Shown piece after piece: positions 8,186 to 19,443 of a stretch of DNA of 64,000 bases (position 1 is the stretch's first letter; every line of letters starts with the position of its first letter). The position numbers and the translations under genes were made by a program. The stretch comes from JAHIKV01 sp963733145 (lineage in GTDB: Bacteria; Planctomycetota; Planctomycetia; Pirellulales; Thermoguttaceae): positions 496,001 through 560,000 of the forward strand of contig CAVTCJ010000013.1 in assembly GCA_963733145.1 (NCBI GenBank), read 5' to 3'. The notes below the pieces were generated by a model. It had not been told where the DNA came from, made no database searches, and was given only the letters and a program-made list of their open reading frames with translations.

Positions 8186-9905
8186 TCAGCGGGGCGAGAA
8201 GCGCAGCACGTCGCGGCGCCAGAGGGTGCCGGCCAGGCGGTGGGGCTTCTGTTTGGTTACGACCGGCAGCGAGTCGTCGCTGCACTTCTGGAACTCCCGC
8301 CAGGCGTTGTACAACGAATCCTCCGGATGCAGCTTGGGAAACGAATCGAGGGCCAGGTCCTCCGCATTGACCAACGCGCCGAGTTCGAGATCGAAATACT
8401 CGCCGTGCAGGTCCTGGTAGCGGATGATGCCGATCACTGCGCCCTCGGCGTCAACGACCGCCAGGGTGTCCTCGTGGGAGCGGAGAAAGGCGTCGCGGAC
8501 TCCGCCGAAGGGCGTGCCGGCATGGATGCCGTAGACCTCGCTCCGCATGATGTCGGACACGCGCAGGTCGCTGTGGTCCCGTTTCCGCCAGGGATCGGCG
8601 CCGATGGCCATCAGCAACCGGTTCGCCAGGGCACGGATTTCCTTCCGCGGGGAGGCGACCCGGCGGTGGACGCGACGGGTCAGCGGGGCCTCGCCCGAGC
8701 GGATCACTGCCTGCCGGATCAGCAGCGGACCGGCCAGCTCGAAGACGATTACGGTCCCCAGGATGACGTCCATCAGGTGATGGCCCAGTTCGGGATAGCG
8801 CTCGACGGCTACGGCCGACAGGGCGATGGCCGCGCCGGCTTGCGACATGAGCGTGGCGCCGAGCCAGCGGCGCATTTGCTTGCCGTCTTTCCGGGTGGCG
8901 GAGAGGTAGATGCCGAAATACTTTCCGCCGGCCCGCAGTGTGATGTAGCCCAGGCCGATCATGCCGGCGGCGACGAGCGCCCGGAGGTCCATTTCCGCCC
9001 CGTGGACGACGAAGAACACGACGCACAACAGGCCGGTCAACTCGTCGAGCTGGAAGACGACGTCCTTGGTGCGGTCGGAGGTGTTGGCGACCGTGGCGCC
9101 CATGACCAGGAAGGTCAGCAGGTAGGGGATTTGCCACTGTTGGGTCAGGCCCAGGATCAGGGTGGTGGCGGCGATCAACATTACCAGCCAGCTTCGCCGG
9201 CCGAGCACGGCGCAGCCGAAGCTGACGCCGACGCCGGCGACGAAGCCCAGCCCGACGGCGCCGAACAGCTCCAGGGCCAGCTTGCCCAACTCGTAGGCCA
9301 GCGAGGCGTCGGTTTTCCCTTGCAGGACCATGATGCAGGCAAAGAGGACCTCGAAGACGACCACGCACCAGAGGTTGTTCAGGGCGACCAGCATATTGGC
9401 GTAGTTGGTGATTGGCCCCTCGGATTGATTTTCCTTGAACACCAGGACCGTCGTGGCGGGGGCGGTGGCCAGGGCCAGCGCCGAGCAGGAGCGCCGCCTG
9501 CCAGCTTTCGCCGAGCAGCAGCAGCCCCAGCGAGACGAGCAGGAACGTCGCTGCCAGTTCGCCCCGCGAGAAGCGGAGGATTTTGCCGATCCGCCGCCGA
9601 AACCGCCCGAAGGTGAAGCCGCAGCCCATGTTGAACAACACCAGGGCCATCGCCAGCTTGGCCGCGGGCTCGAGAATCGGCAGATGCGCCGCGGGAATTG
9701 TCATCACTTTGAGCCAGCCGTCGGGCACTATGGCGACCAGCACGTGGGGCAGCGATTCGGCCGTCTTCGGGCCCAGCAGCAGTCCTACCAGTAGATAAGC
9801 GGTGACCTTGGGCAGGTGCAGCCGTTCGGCCAGCAATCCGCCCACCAGGGCCGTGCTGAGCAGCAGCCCCAACGTCAGCCCGATATGCCAGTCCACTTGC
9901 GGCAA
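8186..9905 (-). pseudogene. Kef-type cation:proton antiporter with C-terminal CBS pair, frameshifted
   Basis: A membrane antiporter of the CPA2 type, about 570 residues. The N-terminal part (MPQVDWHIGLTLGLLLSTAL, then LHLPKVTAYLLVGLLLGPKT) ends in frame one at SWQAALLLG. The rest continues in another frame as ALATAPATTVLVFKENQSEG, the conserved TAPATTV ion-path region, and then many hydrophobic helices. A missing base near 9478 separates the two. After the last helix come about 150 soluble residues with CBS-like motifs (VSDIMRSEVYGIHAGTP and DTLAVVDAEGAVIGIIRY). It would exchange Na+ or K+ for protons under nucleotide control. Gene content otherwise looks healthy, so a sequencing indel is as likely as true decay. 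Confidence 0.8.
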
Positions 9906-10117
9906 GATAAGGTTCCTTGCAGAAAATCCCTGTAGGTCGTGATAGACACTAAACTGGGGCGGTGTTCCCTACAGTAGTGTATTGTCTATGAGGATAGCGG
10001 ACACCCCCAATTTGTTGAAATACAGGCAAGGAAAGAGCAAAGGGAAAGATGAGAACGGGACGGAGTTGGACGAAAATGGTGAGTGGGGGCGGCTACACCG
10101 GCGCGAATTCCATTAAT
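9906..10117. other. Intergenic, no gene seen
   Basis: Contains a small inverted pair CTGTAGG (9929) and CCTACAG (9968), otherwise featureless. Confidence 0.4.
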
Positions 10118-10738
10118 TCAGCGTCGTGCCATCATGCCCGCTTCCATGGGCCAAATCACCATCTCGCGTGAATAGGTAGTCGTGGATTCCACCACGTGTG
10201 CATTGTTGAAGAGCACTTCCATATCGTGGCGCCGGCAGGGGCGAATGCCGTTCCAATGGCATTCGCGCGACGCGCGGGCCCAATCCCCCGCAAGACAGGC
10301 CCGCGTGTAGTTATGCCATGTCGACCGTAGCCGTCCGGTGCCCACTCCCCAAGCGTGGACGAGCATTCCGCACTGGGCGTCGGGAGGGTAGCGTTCAAAC
10401 TGCGGAAATATCCTGACCAGTTCGCAGGCGAAGCCGTACATCCGCTCGTCGAACACCCGGTTGATTTCGGCGGGCGAGAGGTGCAGATTTCGTCCGTACT
10501 GCACTTGTCGTGACTTCACGGAATTCCATTCGGTGTCGATTTCCTGGGGTCCGGCGGGTAGGTGGTCCGTGTTTCTGAGCCAAGTCATGTCATGCGCCAG
10601 GTTACGGGGGTCGATCTTGAACCCCACGCCCGCCGTCACGAAACCGAGCCGATCCCGGTACATCATTTCGAGGTTGCCCTCGCCTTCCGGCGAACGGCTG
10701 AGCAGACGAAAGAGAGCAGGCCGGACTGAGTGGTGCAT
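10118..10738 (-). CDS. Lysozyme-like (GH24-type) protein
   Basis: 206 residues, no signal peptide. The segment SPEGEGNLEMMYRDRLGFVT plus AGVGFKID mirrors the start of phage-type lysozymes (E-G, then YxDxxGxxTxGVGH), where the Glu is the acid catalyst; the Glu of GEGNLE is a candidate. Further on, GMLVHAWGVGTGRLRSTW followed by a Gly-Asp-Trp-Ala segment and RPCRRHDMEVLFNNAHVV correspond to the second half of the fold with its R-R-x-x-E element. It may act on peptidoglycan or as part of a tailocin/secretion device. The similarity is distant, so a lysozyme-fold protein of another role is possible. It stands alone on its strand. Confidence 0.5.
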   Translation of the reverse strand: MHHSVRPALFRLLSRSPEGEGNLEMMYRDRLGFVTAGVGFKIDPRNLAHDMTWLRNTDHLPAGPQEIDTEWNSVKSRQVQYGRNLHLSPAEINRVFDERMYGFACELVRIFPQFERYPPDAQCGMLVHAWGVGTGRLRSTWHNYTRACLAGDWARASRECHWNGIRPCRRHDMEVLFNNAHVVESTTTYSREMVIWPMEAGMMARR

Positions 10739-11201
10739 AATGCTTCCTCCCGTGGTCAGTAAGAGTGCGAGGGGCGGATACCCGTCTCGCGCCTGCCGGG
10801 GCCCCCCTCGGCGGCAGGCCAGCGGCCGTCATGTTGATCGGAAACGGCCGGCCTGTCAAATGCACCCCGGGGCGTATCGTTCCGAAATGATTCGGGGGAT
10901 GCCTGATGCCGGAAATCAGTCCGTCGATCTGTCCTGTGGGCGCCTAATTTTTGTCGGTGAGCCGATGACCCCCTGTTCGTCGCATTTCATGCGAGTTTTC
11001 CCTATCGCCGGATCGGAAATGCCACCATTTTGGAGAAATATTTTCTTTCCGCCGTCAGGAATGGCGGACCGGCGGTCTATATGATTTCAGAAATGCGGCC
11101 CAATATGATCTATTGCATGGACCTCCAGTGGCCGGGCAACAAAAGAAACTCGACAGGCCGGTGAAAGATCGTTTTGTGAATCCTATTTTTGGAGAAATCT
11201 C
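10739..11201. other. 460-bp divergent intergenic region
   Basis: Lies between two divergently transcribed genes, so it should hold both promoters. I see GC-rich hairpin material around 10790-10855 (CGGCAGGCC, CGGCCGGCCTG) and an AT-rich zone near 11035-11105, but no convincing -35/-10 pair or riboswitch. Confidence 0.35.
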
Positions 11202-11858
11202 ATGAAAACCTACGCTCGATTGACCATCCTGAATGACGGAGTAAAAACCGCCGTAAGGCGATCGGTTTACGTTTCGCTTGCCGTGATGCTCGCATTGTTG
11301 GCAACCTCCCCTGCGAATGCCTCGGTGATGACTTACGATGTCACTTTCAGCGCCGTCAATTTTTCTACAGGCGTTGGAGTGGATTCGGCGCCAGTCGATC
11401 CTGTTGTGGGCAGTTTTGAAATTACATTCGACCCAGCGCTGGACTATACTAATGCAACCGCCGGCATCACGTTGAATAGCTTAAATATTGCATTGGGATC
11501 GGCGATCTCATTCAACTACCACCCCGGCGCGGATGGCGGGTTTCCTGCCGGAACTTTGCGGGTGGGTGGCATCCAAGTTGACACGGATACCGTTGATTTT
11601 GCCCCTTCGACAAATGACTTCTGGCTGCACATTGAAGGTTTTCTAAGCACCCCGGTGGTCGAGCAGTTAGGGTACTCCCAAACATCCGTTAGCAGCGCTA
11701 ACCTCTTCTACACTCTCCCGGAGAACGAGGGTGATAACAGCGTAACCGTTACTCAGGTTGTTAATCCCGTTCCCGAGCCGGCCACGCTGGTCGTTTGGTC
11801 GTTGCTGGCAGCCTTCGGCATCGCCTTCGGCTGGAACCGGCGACGGCGAGCGGCCTAG
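11202..11858 (+). CDS. PEP-CTERM sorting-domain protein
   Basis: 218 residues. A long signal peptide (about residues 20-40, ending in TSPANAS) leads into a beta-rich, Ser/Thr-rich body with no recognised enzyme motif. The C-terminus is a textbook PEP-CTERM signal: NPVPEPATLVVWSLLAAFG, a hydrophobic helix, and RRRRAA. The protein is therefore exported and processed by an exosortase, probably into the cell surface or extracellular matrix. Ribosome site TTGGAGA lies 6 bp before the ATG. A strong terminator follows, so it is monocistronic. Confidence 0.85.
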   Translation: MKTYARLTILNDGVKTAVRRSVYVSLAVMLALLATSPANASVMTYDVTFSAVNFSTGVGVDSAPVDPVVGSFEITFDPALDYTNATAGITLNSLNIALGSAISFNYHPGADGGFPAGTLRVGGIQVDTDTVDFAPSTNDFWLHIEGFLSTPVVEQLGYSQTSVSSANLFYTLPENEGDNSVTVTQVVNPVPEPATLVVWSLLAAFGIAFGWNRRRRAA

Positions 11859-11892
11859 CAGCAGAATCCGTTGCGAATTTTGAGCGGACAGC

Positions 11893-11931
11893 AAGGTGGG
11901 ACTGGCGAAGTGCGGTCCCACCTTATTTTTT
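11893..11931 (+). terminator. Rho-independent terminator after the PEP-CTERM gene
   Basis: AAGGTGGGAC and GTCCCACCTT form a 10-bp stem around a short loop, followed by ATTTTTTG. The GTGGGAC stem belongs to a repeat family seen elsewhere in the window (31294, 61774). Confidence 0.7.
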
Positions 11932-11963
11932 GCTGGAATTTGTAACTACTGGACAAAAAAGGC

Positions 11964-12073
11964 GACAGGCGCATATATTGAGCGGCGTAGGCAATGTAGC
12001 TAAATATGATCGCGTGGATTCGGACGCGACAATCATCCCAGACAATCTATGCTGCCCATTGTATGCGCCTGTC
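11964..12073. repeat. Imperfect palindrome with GACAGGCGCATA ends
   Basis: GACAGGCGCATA at 11964 and its inverse TATGCGCCTGTC at 12062 border a 110-bp segment whose arms pair imperfectly along most of their length (TGATCGCG versus CGCGACAATCA in the middle). It overlaps the last codons of the minus-strand gene that ends at 12047. Confidence 0.6.
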
Positions 12074-12625
12074 CCCCCAATTTTCTAATTTTTCCGGCAG
12101 GATACGGCGGGGCAGCGCGAGGAGTATCAGAACCACCGCGGACGCCACAGACAGATAGAAACCGCCGTCGTCAAGTTCGTTGAGATGAAATGCGAGAATG
12201 GGACGGCGATACTCGGCGAAGTGCTGCAATTTGCGGACTACGAGGTTCTCGATCAGCGCCTTGCACCTCAGGCGCTCATGGATGTCCGCGTCTTTCATCG
12301 CCGCGTCGATGGCGGAACTGATGAACGCCGCCCGCCGATAGTCGGGCTCCAGGGCCGCGTTCCACGCAACGATCCCTATCGATATGACCGTCGAACACGC
12401 CTCGTATCCTTCGGCCACGTCAAACATCGGGGCAACGAATTCTTCGAGCACGGTGGACATCTTGACGCCCCCTATCGGTCCGCTTACCGCGGGAAAGGCA
12501 TCGAGGAAGTCGCCGGGAAGAGAGGCAAATTGCTGTTTTCTTTGATGGCGACGCAGCGCCTGTTGTTTTCGCCGCCGCTTCCGTTCCAATCTTTGACGCT
12601 TGGCAAGTTGTTTTGGTGCTGACAA
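12047..12625 (-). CDS. Hypothetical protein with basic N-terminus, TTG start
   Basis: 192 residues, no family recognised. The first 35 residues are extremely basic (KQLAKRQRLERKRRRKQQAL), like a nucleic-acid-binding or ribosome-associated tail. The middle is mixed helical, with a hydrophobic stretch SVASAVVLILLALPRRIL near the end. The start is TTG with an excellent ribosome site (AAGGAGGACGTATC before it); no ATG in frame fits as well. The 3' end runs into a palindromic repeat and may have been altered by it: the last few residues (ENWGDRRIQWAA) are encoded by the repeat arm. Confidence 0.6.
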   Translation of the reverse strand: MSAPKQLAKRQRLERKRRRKQQALRRHQRKQQFASLPGDFLDAFPAVSGPIGGVKMSTVLEEFVAPMFDVAEGYEACSTVISIGIVAWNAALEPDYRRAAFISSAIDAAMKDADIHERLRCKALIENLVVRKLQHFAEYRRPILAFHLNELDDGGFYLSVASAVVLILLALPRRILPEKLENWGDRRIQWAA

Positions 12626-12772
12626 GATACGTCCTCCTTGCCCGTGGCCCGTGCGATTCAGCCCCCTGTGGCAACAAATCTACCTGACTGCCGCGTGTCG
12701 AGTCAAACCCAGATTGTGGGAAAGGAAAAGAGAGGAGCGCGAAAAAGAAATACGAACCGGCGAAAATCCGCT

Positions 12773-13004
12773 TCATCGCTTTGGGGCTCCGTGCCGGTAG
12801 TGATCGTGCTGGGCCGCCATGTCGGACGGCAAATCGGGCACGGTCCCGATTATGTCCGCAAACTGCTCGGCCAGCGTCGGCCCTTCGGCGGCCAGGCCTT
12901 CACCGGACGCCAACGGCTCGACGCGAACCTCAGTGGCGTCCGGCAGCGCAGGGCCCGGATCGAACAGCACGACCCCCGTTTTTCACTTTGCCGCGATAGA
13001 CCAT
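12773..13004 (-). pseudogene. Small antitoxin-like protein, frameshifted
   Basis: The frame begins MVYRGKVKNG and, after removing one G from a run of five (12972-12976), continues VVLFDPGPALPDATEVRVEP to a C-terminus reading DLPSDMAAQHDHYRHGAPKR. This is a widespread planctomycete small-protein family (about 75-80 residues) that usually sits next to PIN-domain genes and has the VPEGTEV-type beta strand and HDHYxxGxPKR tail. No toxin gene follows here. The indel lies in a homopolymer, so an assembly error is quite possible and the gene may be intact in reality. Confidence 0.6.
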
Positions 13005-13027
13005 AACACACTCCCTATCAACGACGG

Positions 13028-13105
<78 letters not shown>

Positions 13106-13144
13106 CGAGTATTACAAGTCTATCACGGCATGGGGAGGAAGCCA

Positions 13145-13230
13145 AGAGGACAGAGATCAGGGGACAGAGGTCAGGGGTCAGATGGCGGAGGTCAGGGGGC
13201 AGAGGGGAGGGGGGAGGGGGGAAAGAAACG
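13145..13230 (+). repeat. GGGGTCAG/GGGGACAG low-complexity repeat
   Basis: Irregular tandem copies of AGGTCAGGGG and GGGGACAGAG. The same wording recurs at about 27575-27603 (inverse) and inside the FecR-type gene at 42538-42566. No coding capacity. Confidence 0.55.
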
Positions 13231-13287
13231 CCGCGTGGACGCGGCGGCTAAACATTTCACTGGCCCCTGATCCCTGGCCCCTGATCC

Positions 13288-14394
13288 CTACCCGCCGCAG
13301 ACCTGCCGTTTCAGCCGCTCGAACTCTTCGTGATTGCGGAAGTGGACGACCAGCCGGCCGCGGCCGCGGGCGTTGTGGGTGATCGTAGCCTTCATGCCCA
13401 ACGCCGTGCGGAACTCCTGCTCCAACGCGGCGGTCTGCTCGCTCTTCACCCGGCCGGAGCGCGTCGGTTTGGTCGGCGCGGGCACGTCGAGCGGGTCGAG
13501 GTCGGCCGTGTCGATCGTCTCCTGCACGATGCTCTCCGTCTGGCGGACGTTGAGCCCCTCGCGCTGAATCCGCCGGCAGAACTCGATCTGCTCGCGGGGA
13601 TCGCCCAGCGGGAGCAGCGCCCGGGCGTGGCCCTGCGTGATCTCGCCGCGGCGAAGCGCGTCCTGGACCGGCTCGGGCAGCTCGAGCAGCCGGATCAGGT
13701 TGGCGATGGTCGAGCGGTCGAGCTTCAACCGCCCGGCCAGCTCCTCCTGCGTGCAGCCGTATTGTTCGAGATATTTTTGGAAGGAGGCGGCCTTTTCCAG
13801 CGCGTTGAGGTCTTTCCGCTGGAGGTTTTCGACGATGGCCAGCTCGGCCATCTGCCGGTCGTCGGCCTCGACGACGTTGACGGGCACGTCGACCCAGCCG
13901 GCCTGAATCGCCGCCCGGAGCCGCCGCTCGCCGGCGACCAGTTGATAGCGGTTGTGCACTTGGCGGACGACGACCGGCTGCAACAGCCCGTGGGCCGAAA
14001 TCGAATCGGCCAGCGACTGCATCTCCTCCGGGTCGAAATGTTGCCGGGGTTGGGCGGGGTTGCTGTCGATCTGACGGACGGGCACCCGGGCGGCGTTTGC
14101 CTGCGCGGTTTCCGGCTGAGCGGATTTGGCGACCAGCGCCGGCTGCGGGGCGCGCTCCGGCGGCGAGTGCGGCTGGGCGAACTGGCCCGGCGTCTTGTGC
14201 GGTTGATCCAGCCAGAACATGGCCTCGGCCGAGGGCATTGCCGGCGCTGCCGTCGGCGGCGATTCGGCCGACGATGGCGTCGGCGGGCTGTCCGGAGGCC
14301 GATCGTCCCTCGACTGCTCGGCCGGCTCATTGCGGGCGGGCAACTGCCCGAGCAGCGCCGCCAGTCCGCGTCCCAGTCGTCGATCCTTGCTCAC
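13288..14394 (-). CDS. parB: ParB/Spo0J-family chromosome partitioning protein
   Basis: 368 residues. ParB binds parS sites near the origin, loads as a CTP-dependent clamp and helps segregate chromosomes. The N-terminus MSKDRRLGRGLAALLGQ is diagnostic. A Pro/Ala-rich linker is followed by the ParB/Srx domain (NPAQPRQHFDPEEMQSLADS, and the CTP/Arg-rich motif AGERRLRAAI), then the helix-turn-helix DNA-binding domain (CTQEELAGRLKLDRSTIANL) and a C-terminal dimerisation region. Two parS-like sequences lie 250-300 bp upstream. parA is not adjacent, which is unusual, and the ParA-like gene at 36111 is a different kind. Location suggests the replication origin may be near. Confidence 0.93.
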   Translation of the reverse strand: MSKDRRLGRGLAALLGQLPARNEPAEQSRDDRPPDSPPTPSSAESPPTAAPAMPSAEAMFWLDQPHKTPGQFAQPHSPPERAPQPALVAKSAQPETAQANAARVPVRQIDSNPAQPRQHFDPEEMQSLADSISAHGLLQPVVVRQVHNRYQLVAGERRLRAAIQAGWVDVPVNVVEADDRQMAELAIVENLQRKDLNALEKAASFQKYLEQYGCTQEELAGRLKLDRSTIANLIRLLELPEPVQDALRRGEITQGHARALLPLGDPREQIEFCRRIQREGLNVRQTESIVQETIDTADLDPLDVPAPTKPTRSGRVKSEQTAALEQEFRTALGMKATITHNARGRGRLVVHFRNHEEFERLKRQVCGG

Positions 14395-14641
14395 GATCAG
14401 TTACCTCCATGCAATCGCCGCGACGCACCCCTCTAAGGATGGGGTAGCGGCTGTTCCCCTATATTATTACTTCGATCATAAGGGGTGTCCGTCCAACAGT
14501 GAAAAACTCACTTCGGCGCGGATTCTAGCAAGGAATCGCCCGCGGGGGGAATGGCAATTTTTTGGAATCGGTGGGGCGGTGGGGCGGGGTGATGCGCCGA
14601 ACGTACAGGAGGAAAATGCCCTTCAGAGCGATTCTTCCCTA

Positions 14642-14657
14642 CGTTTCACGGGAAACT
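14642..14657. promoter_or_regulatory. parS-like site 1
   Basis: CGTTTCACGGGAAACT compared with the bacterial consensus TGTTTCACGTGAAACA: 13 of 16 bases agree, including GTTTCACG and GAAAC. Upstream of parB. Confidence 0.5.
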
Positions 14658-14677
14658 GCCAAACATCGCAAGTTTCC

Positions 14678-14693
14678 CGTTTCACGTGGAACG
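14678..14693. promoter_or_regulatory. parS-like site 2
   Basis: CGTTTCACGTGGAACG keeps the core GTTTCACGTG of the consensus and GAAC on the right; 13 of 16 agree. Two such sites within 52 bp next to parB are unlikely to be chance. Confidence 0.6.
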
Positions 14694-14747
14694 CGCAATG
14701 TGAAAACGCGACGACCGCACGAAATCGCAAGCGCTATGGACGATACT

Positions 14748-14827
14748 GCGAAACCGCAAGCGGTGTGTTGGACGTTGCGAAGCCGCAAGCGGCTTTCCGT
14801 TCACTAGCCACTAGCCACTAGCCACTC
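14748..14827. repeat. CCGCAAGCGG palindromes and CTAGCCA tandem repeat
   Basis: GCGAAACCGCAAGCGG (14748) and GCGAAGCCGCAAGCGGCT (14777) are copies of a repeat also found at 28859, 54058 and 54087. Directly after it, ACTAGCC is repeated in tandem (14803-14827), a motif family also inside the FecR-type gene near 42107 and, as its inverse, after the gene ending at 58217. Confidence 0.65.
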
Positions 14828-14832
14828 CCTCA

Positions 14833-16182
<1,350 letters not shown>

Positions 16183-16356
16183 AATCGGGTGAAAGGGGTT
16201 GGTGGCCGGGGGGGCCAGAGGTCGGTTAGGAAACGGCTTATCGAAAACAATAGAATTTAGCGTTTCATAGCCGTTTTGCATAGAGCCTGCATTTCACGCC
16301 AGCCTTACGACGGGAGCCACGGTCCCCGCTGAATTCCGACGCATTTCCTCCGAACG

Positions 16357-16923
16357 TCAGACGCCCATGGAAGAGACGCTCTGGCGTATCTCATCAAGGA
16401 GTCCGCGTGTTCCGTGCTTGTCGGACCAGGAATAGACGTAGCTCCAGTCAATGCGGTCCCCTTGGACGGCGATGACGTTTCGCACGTCCTCGACGTCCTT
16501 GGTCCGCCGGCCGGCACGTGACCAGCGGAGTTTTGTGACGATGACGTCTTCGGCCGTGGGAATGGCCACCGTGCGGTCCATGATCTGCTCGCGCCGGCGG
16601 CGTGCAAATCGTTCCTGGTCGTGCTCGTCGTCGCTCAACAAGAACAACTCGATTGTGAACACCGTATCCGTCAGGCGAAAAATGACACGTGTGGTGGCGG
16701 TCACGGTTTCAAACGACATTTGCCGATCCAATCGAAATCTGGGACCAAGGCGCTCCGCCAGCGACGCTATCTCAGTCGGCTTCAGTTGAACGACGAAATC
16801 CGCGTCTTGGGTGGCGCGGGGAATCGCATAGAAGTTGCTCGAAAGAGAGCCGACCAACATGTATGGAATCCGCATTTCCTCCAGCGCGTCAATCACGGCG
16901 GCCGTCGCTTCCTGCGATGTCAT
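16357..16923 (-). CDS. Nucleotidyltransferase-like protein
   Basis: 188 residues. The N-terminal half has the polymerase-beta-type nucleotidyltransferase signature: YMLVGSLSSNFYAIPRATQD followed by ADFVV, i.e. GS, then R-x-T-x-D-x-D. A later Glu/Asp-containing strand (IELFLLSDDEHDQERF) could complete the metal site, and IPTAEDVIVTKLRW is the usual end of the domain. Such proteins act as stand-alone nucleotidyl- or AMP-transferases, often as toxin halves. It overlaps the small upstream gene by 4 nt, so the two are translated together. Substrate unknown. Confidence 0.75.
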   Translation of the reverse strand: MTSQEATAAVIDALEEMRIPYMLVGSLSSNFYAIPRATQDADFVVQLKPTEIASLAERLGPRFRLDRQMSFETVTATTRVIFRLTDTVFTIELFLLSDDEHDQERFARRRREQIMDRTVAIPTAEDVIVTKLRWSRAGRRTKDVEDVRNVIAVQGDRIDWSYVYSWSDKHGTRGLLDEIRQSVSSMGV

Positions 16924-17150
16924 GGGCCGTCCTCCAATCGCCTGGCCAACGCCAACCGCTGACGGAGAATTTCCCGGACCCTGCGTTCATCGGCGTCGGG
17001 AAATTGGCTGCGGATGCCGTCGATTGTGATTCCCACGCTAAGCTCGAAAAGCGTCAGTCCCGCCAGCAATTTCTCCGCCGGCGGCGTCTCGCGCGCCCGG
17101 CGAACGCGTTCGCGGTAGATTTCGGCGATCAGATCCGGGTTAGGTTCCAT
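16920..17150 (-). CDS. Small helical protein coupled to the nucleotidyltransferase
   Basis: 76 residues starting MEPNPDLIAEIYRERVRRAR and rich in charged helix. Its ATGA end overlaps the start of the nucleotidyltransferase gene. It contains GIRSQFPDADERRVREILRQ, a pattern I associate with small planctomycete partner proteins preceding nucleotidyltransferases. It could be the antitoxin or a specificity partner. The frame is open 19 codons further up, but that stretch has no conserved look. No DNA-binding motif is obvious. Confidence 0.65.
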   Translation of the reverse strand: MEPNPDLIAEIYRERVRRARETPPAEKLLAGLTLFELSVGITIDGIRSQFPDADERRVREILRQRLALARRLEDGP

Positions 17151-17209
17151 CTGTATTCGTCCGCAAAGCAATATGGGACATTCGCCGGCGGAATTGGCGA
17201 ATCGCAACC

Positions 17210-17354
17210 TTATGACGCCAACCAGTCCTCCAGCCGCAGGCCAGGGATCGTCTGGAAGTCCTTGGTATTATGCGTTGCCAATGTCAGGTCAAACAATAAG
17301 GCTTCGGTGGCGTTCAGCAGATCCAGCGCGGCGGCGCCGATCCCCTGTCGGTGA
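17210..17354 (-). pseudogene. PIN-domain (VapC-type) toxin, C-terminal fragment
   Basis: Reads AAALDLLNATEALLFDLTLA followed by THNTKDFQTIPGLRLEDWL, the end of a PIN-domain RNase: the acidic residues of the third and fourth active-site positions are in the D-x-L-x-A-T and TxNxxDF motifs. The N-terminal half with the first catalytic Asp is missing; it runs directly behind the next vapC. A relic of an old toxin-antitoxin module. Confidence 0.7.
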
Positions 17355-17360
17355 AGCATT

Positions 17361-17788
17361 TCATGGGCCAGTGAAGAACTCGAATGGATTGACAACATGA
17401 AGGCCCACGGCGCGCAGATCCTGTACATTACGAGTGGCCAGAATAAGGGCGTGAACCTTGGCGGTCGCCCCTAGCAGAGAATCGACCGCGGGAAGCGGAC
17501 GCATCGCATTCAAACGCCCCCACTGCTCCGCAACGTCCGCCGACACTGGCAAGATCCGACCCGCGAAATCCTGAACGAGGCCGATCAGCCAGGATTCCAG
17601 CCGCGCAGCCTGTTGCCGGTCGCGTCGGTTGATCAATTGGATGCCCTTACGAATCTCACCAATGGTAAGCACCGAAATGGCCCCGCCGTGCGGAATCAGT
17701 TCCGCTTGCTCCCAGCGCGAACCGCGCGATCACAGCGAACTCCCTTCCGGAGTTCGGAAACGACGTTGGTGTCGAGCAAGTACCGCAT
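17361..17788 (-). pseudogene. vapC: PIN-domain toxin VapC, frameshifted
   Basis: Starts MRYLLDTNVVSELRKG with the first catalytic Asp (DTNVVSE). A missing base near 17725 shifts the frame; afterwards it reads WEQAELIPHGGAISVLTIGE and goes on to a C-terminus with RPLPAVDSLLGATAKVHALI and ATRNVQDLRAVG, which hold the other acidic residues. VapC enzymes cut tRNA or rRNA and are silenced by the partner antitoxin. The start codon overlaps the antitoxin stop (TGATG), the normal arrangement. Whether the indel is real or a sequencing error cannot be told. Confidence 0.8.
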
Positions 17789-18024
17789 CACTCGGCGAGA
17801 TCAATGTCCCGAAGCGATCCCTCGATTCTTGAGAAATCCGCATCCGTCCCCACGTCGGGCATCTTCCTCAAGTACGCCTCTAATGTGGTTGCCGTCGTTT
17901 CCTGGTCGCCAGGCAACTGCTTGGTCCGCAGGATGACTTCAACCACCCGGTTTTCCCCGATTCCCGGGTCGCGATCCAATTCGACTGTCCGGCCGTGGAC
18001 GGTTCCGTGCAACACGACGTTCAT
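17788..18024 (-). CDS. VapB-type antitoxin
   Basis: 78 residues: MNVVLHGTVHGRTVELDRDP, then GIGENRVVEVILRTK. The short beta-rich N-terminus (G-T-V-x-G-x-x-V-E-L) and the acidic helical tail (LRKMPDVGTDADFSRIEGSL) fit the antitoxins that precede planctomycete PIN toxins. Its stop overlaps the vapC start by one base. Nothing else shares this transcript upstream. Confidence 0.75.
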   Translation of the reverse strand: MNVVLHGTVHGRTVELDRDPGIGENRVVEVILRTKQLPGDQETTATTLEAYLRKMPDVGTDADFSRIEGSLRDIDLAE

Positions 18025-18126
18025 GATTCCCTCAACTTAATCCATCCTCACCTGATTCTTGCCTACAATATTTTACCATAGCCGTCGGCGGCAGCAAGTA
18101 GGGAGGAAAGTCAACAAGCCAGCGGG

Positions 18127-19443
<1,317 letters not shown>

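Noticed and set aside
8240..9616. 458-codon plus-strand frame opposite the antiporter
   Set aside because: Gly/Ala/Asp/Gln-rich translation typical of a high-GC shadow frame; the antiporter motifs lie on the minus strand.
13330..14436. 368-codon frame antisense to parB
   Set aside because: Shadow of the parB gene, which shows all ParB domain motifs.
14748..14794. CCGCAAGCGG repeats as DnaA boxes or origin elements near parB
   Set aside because: They do not match the TTATCCACA-type box and also occur at 28859 and 54058, far from parB.
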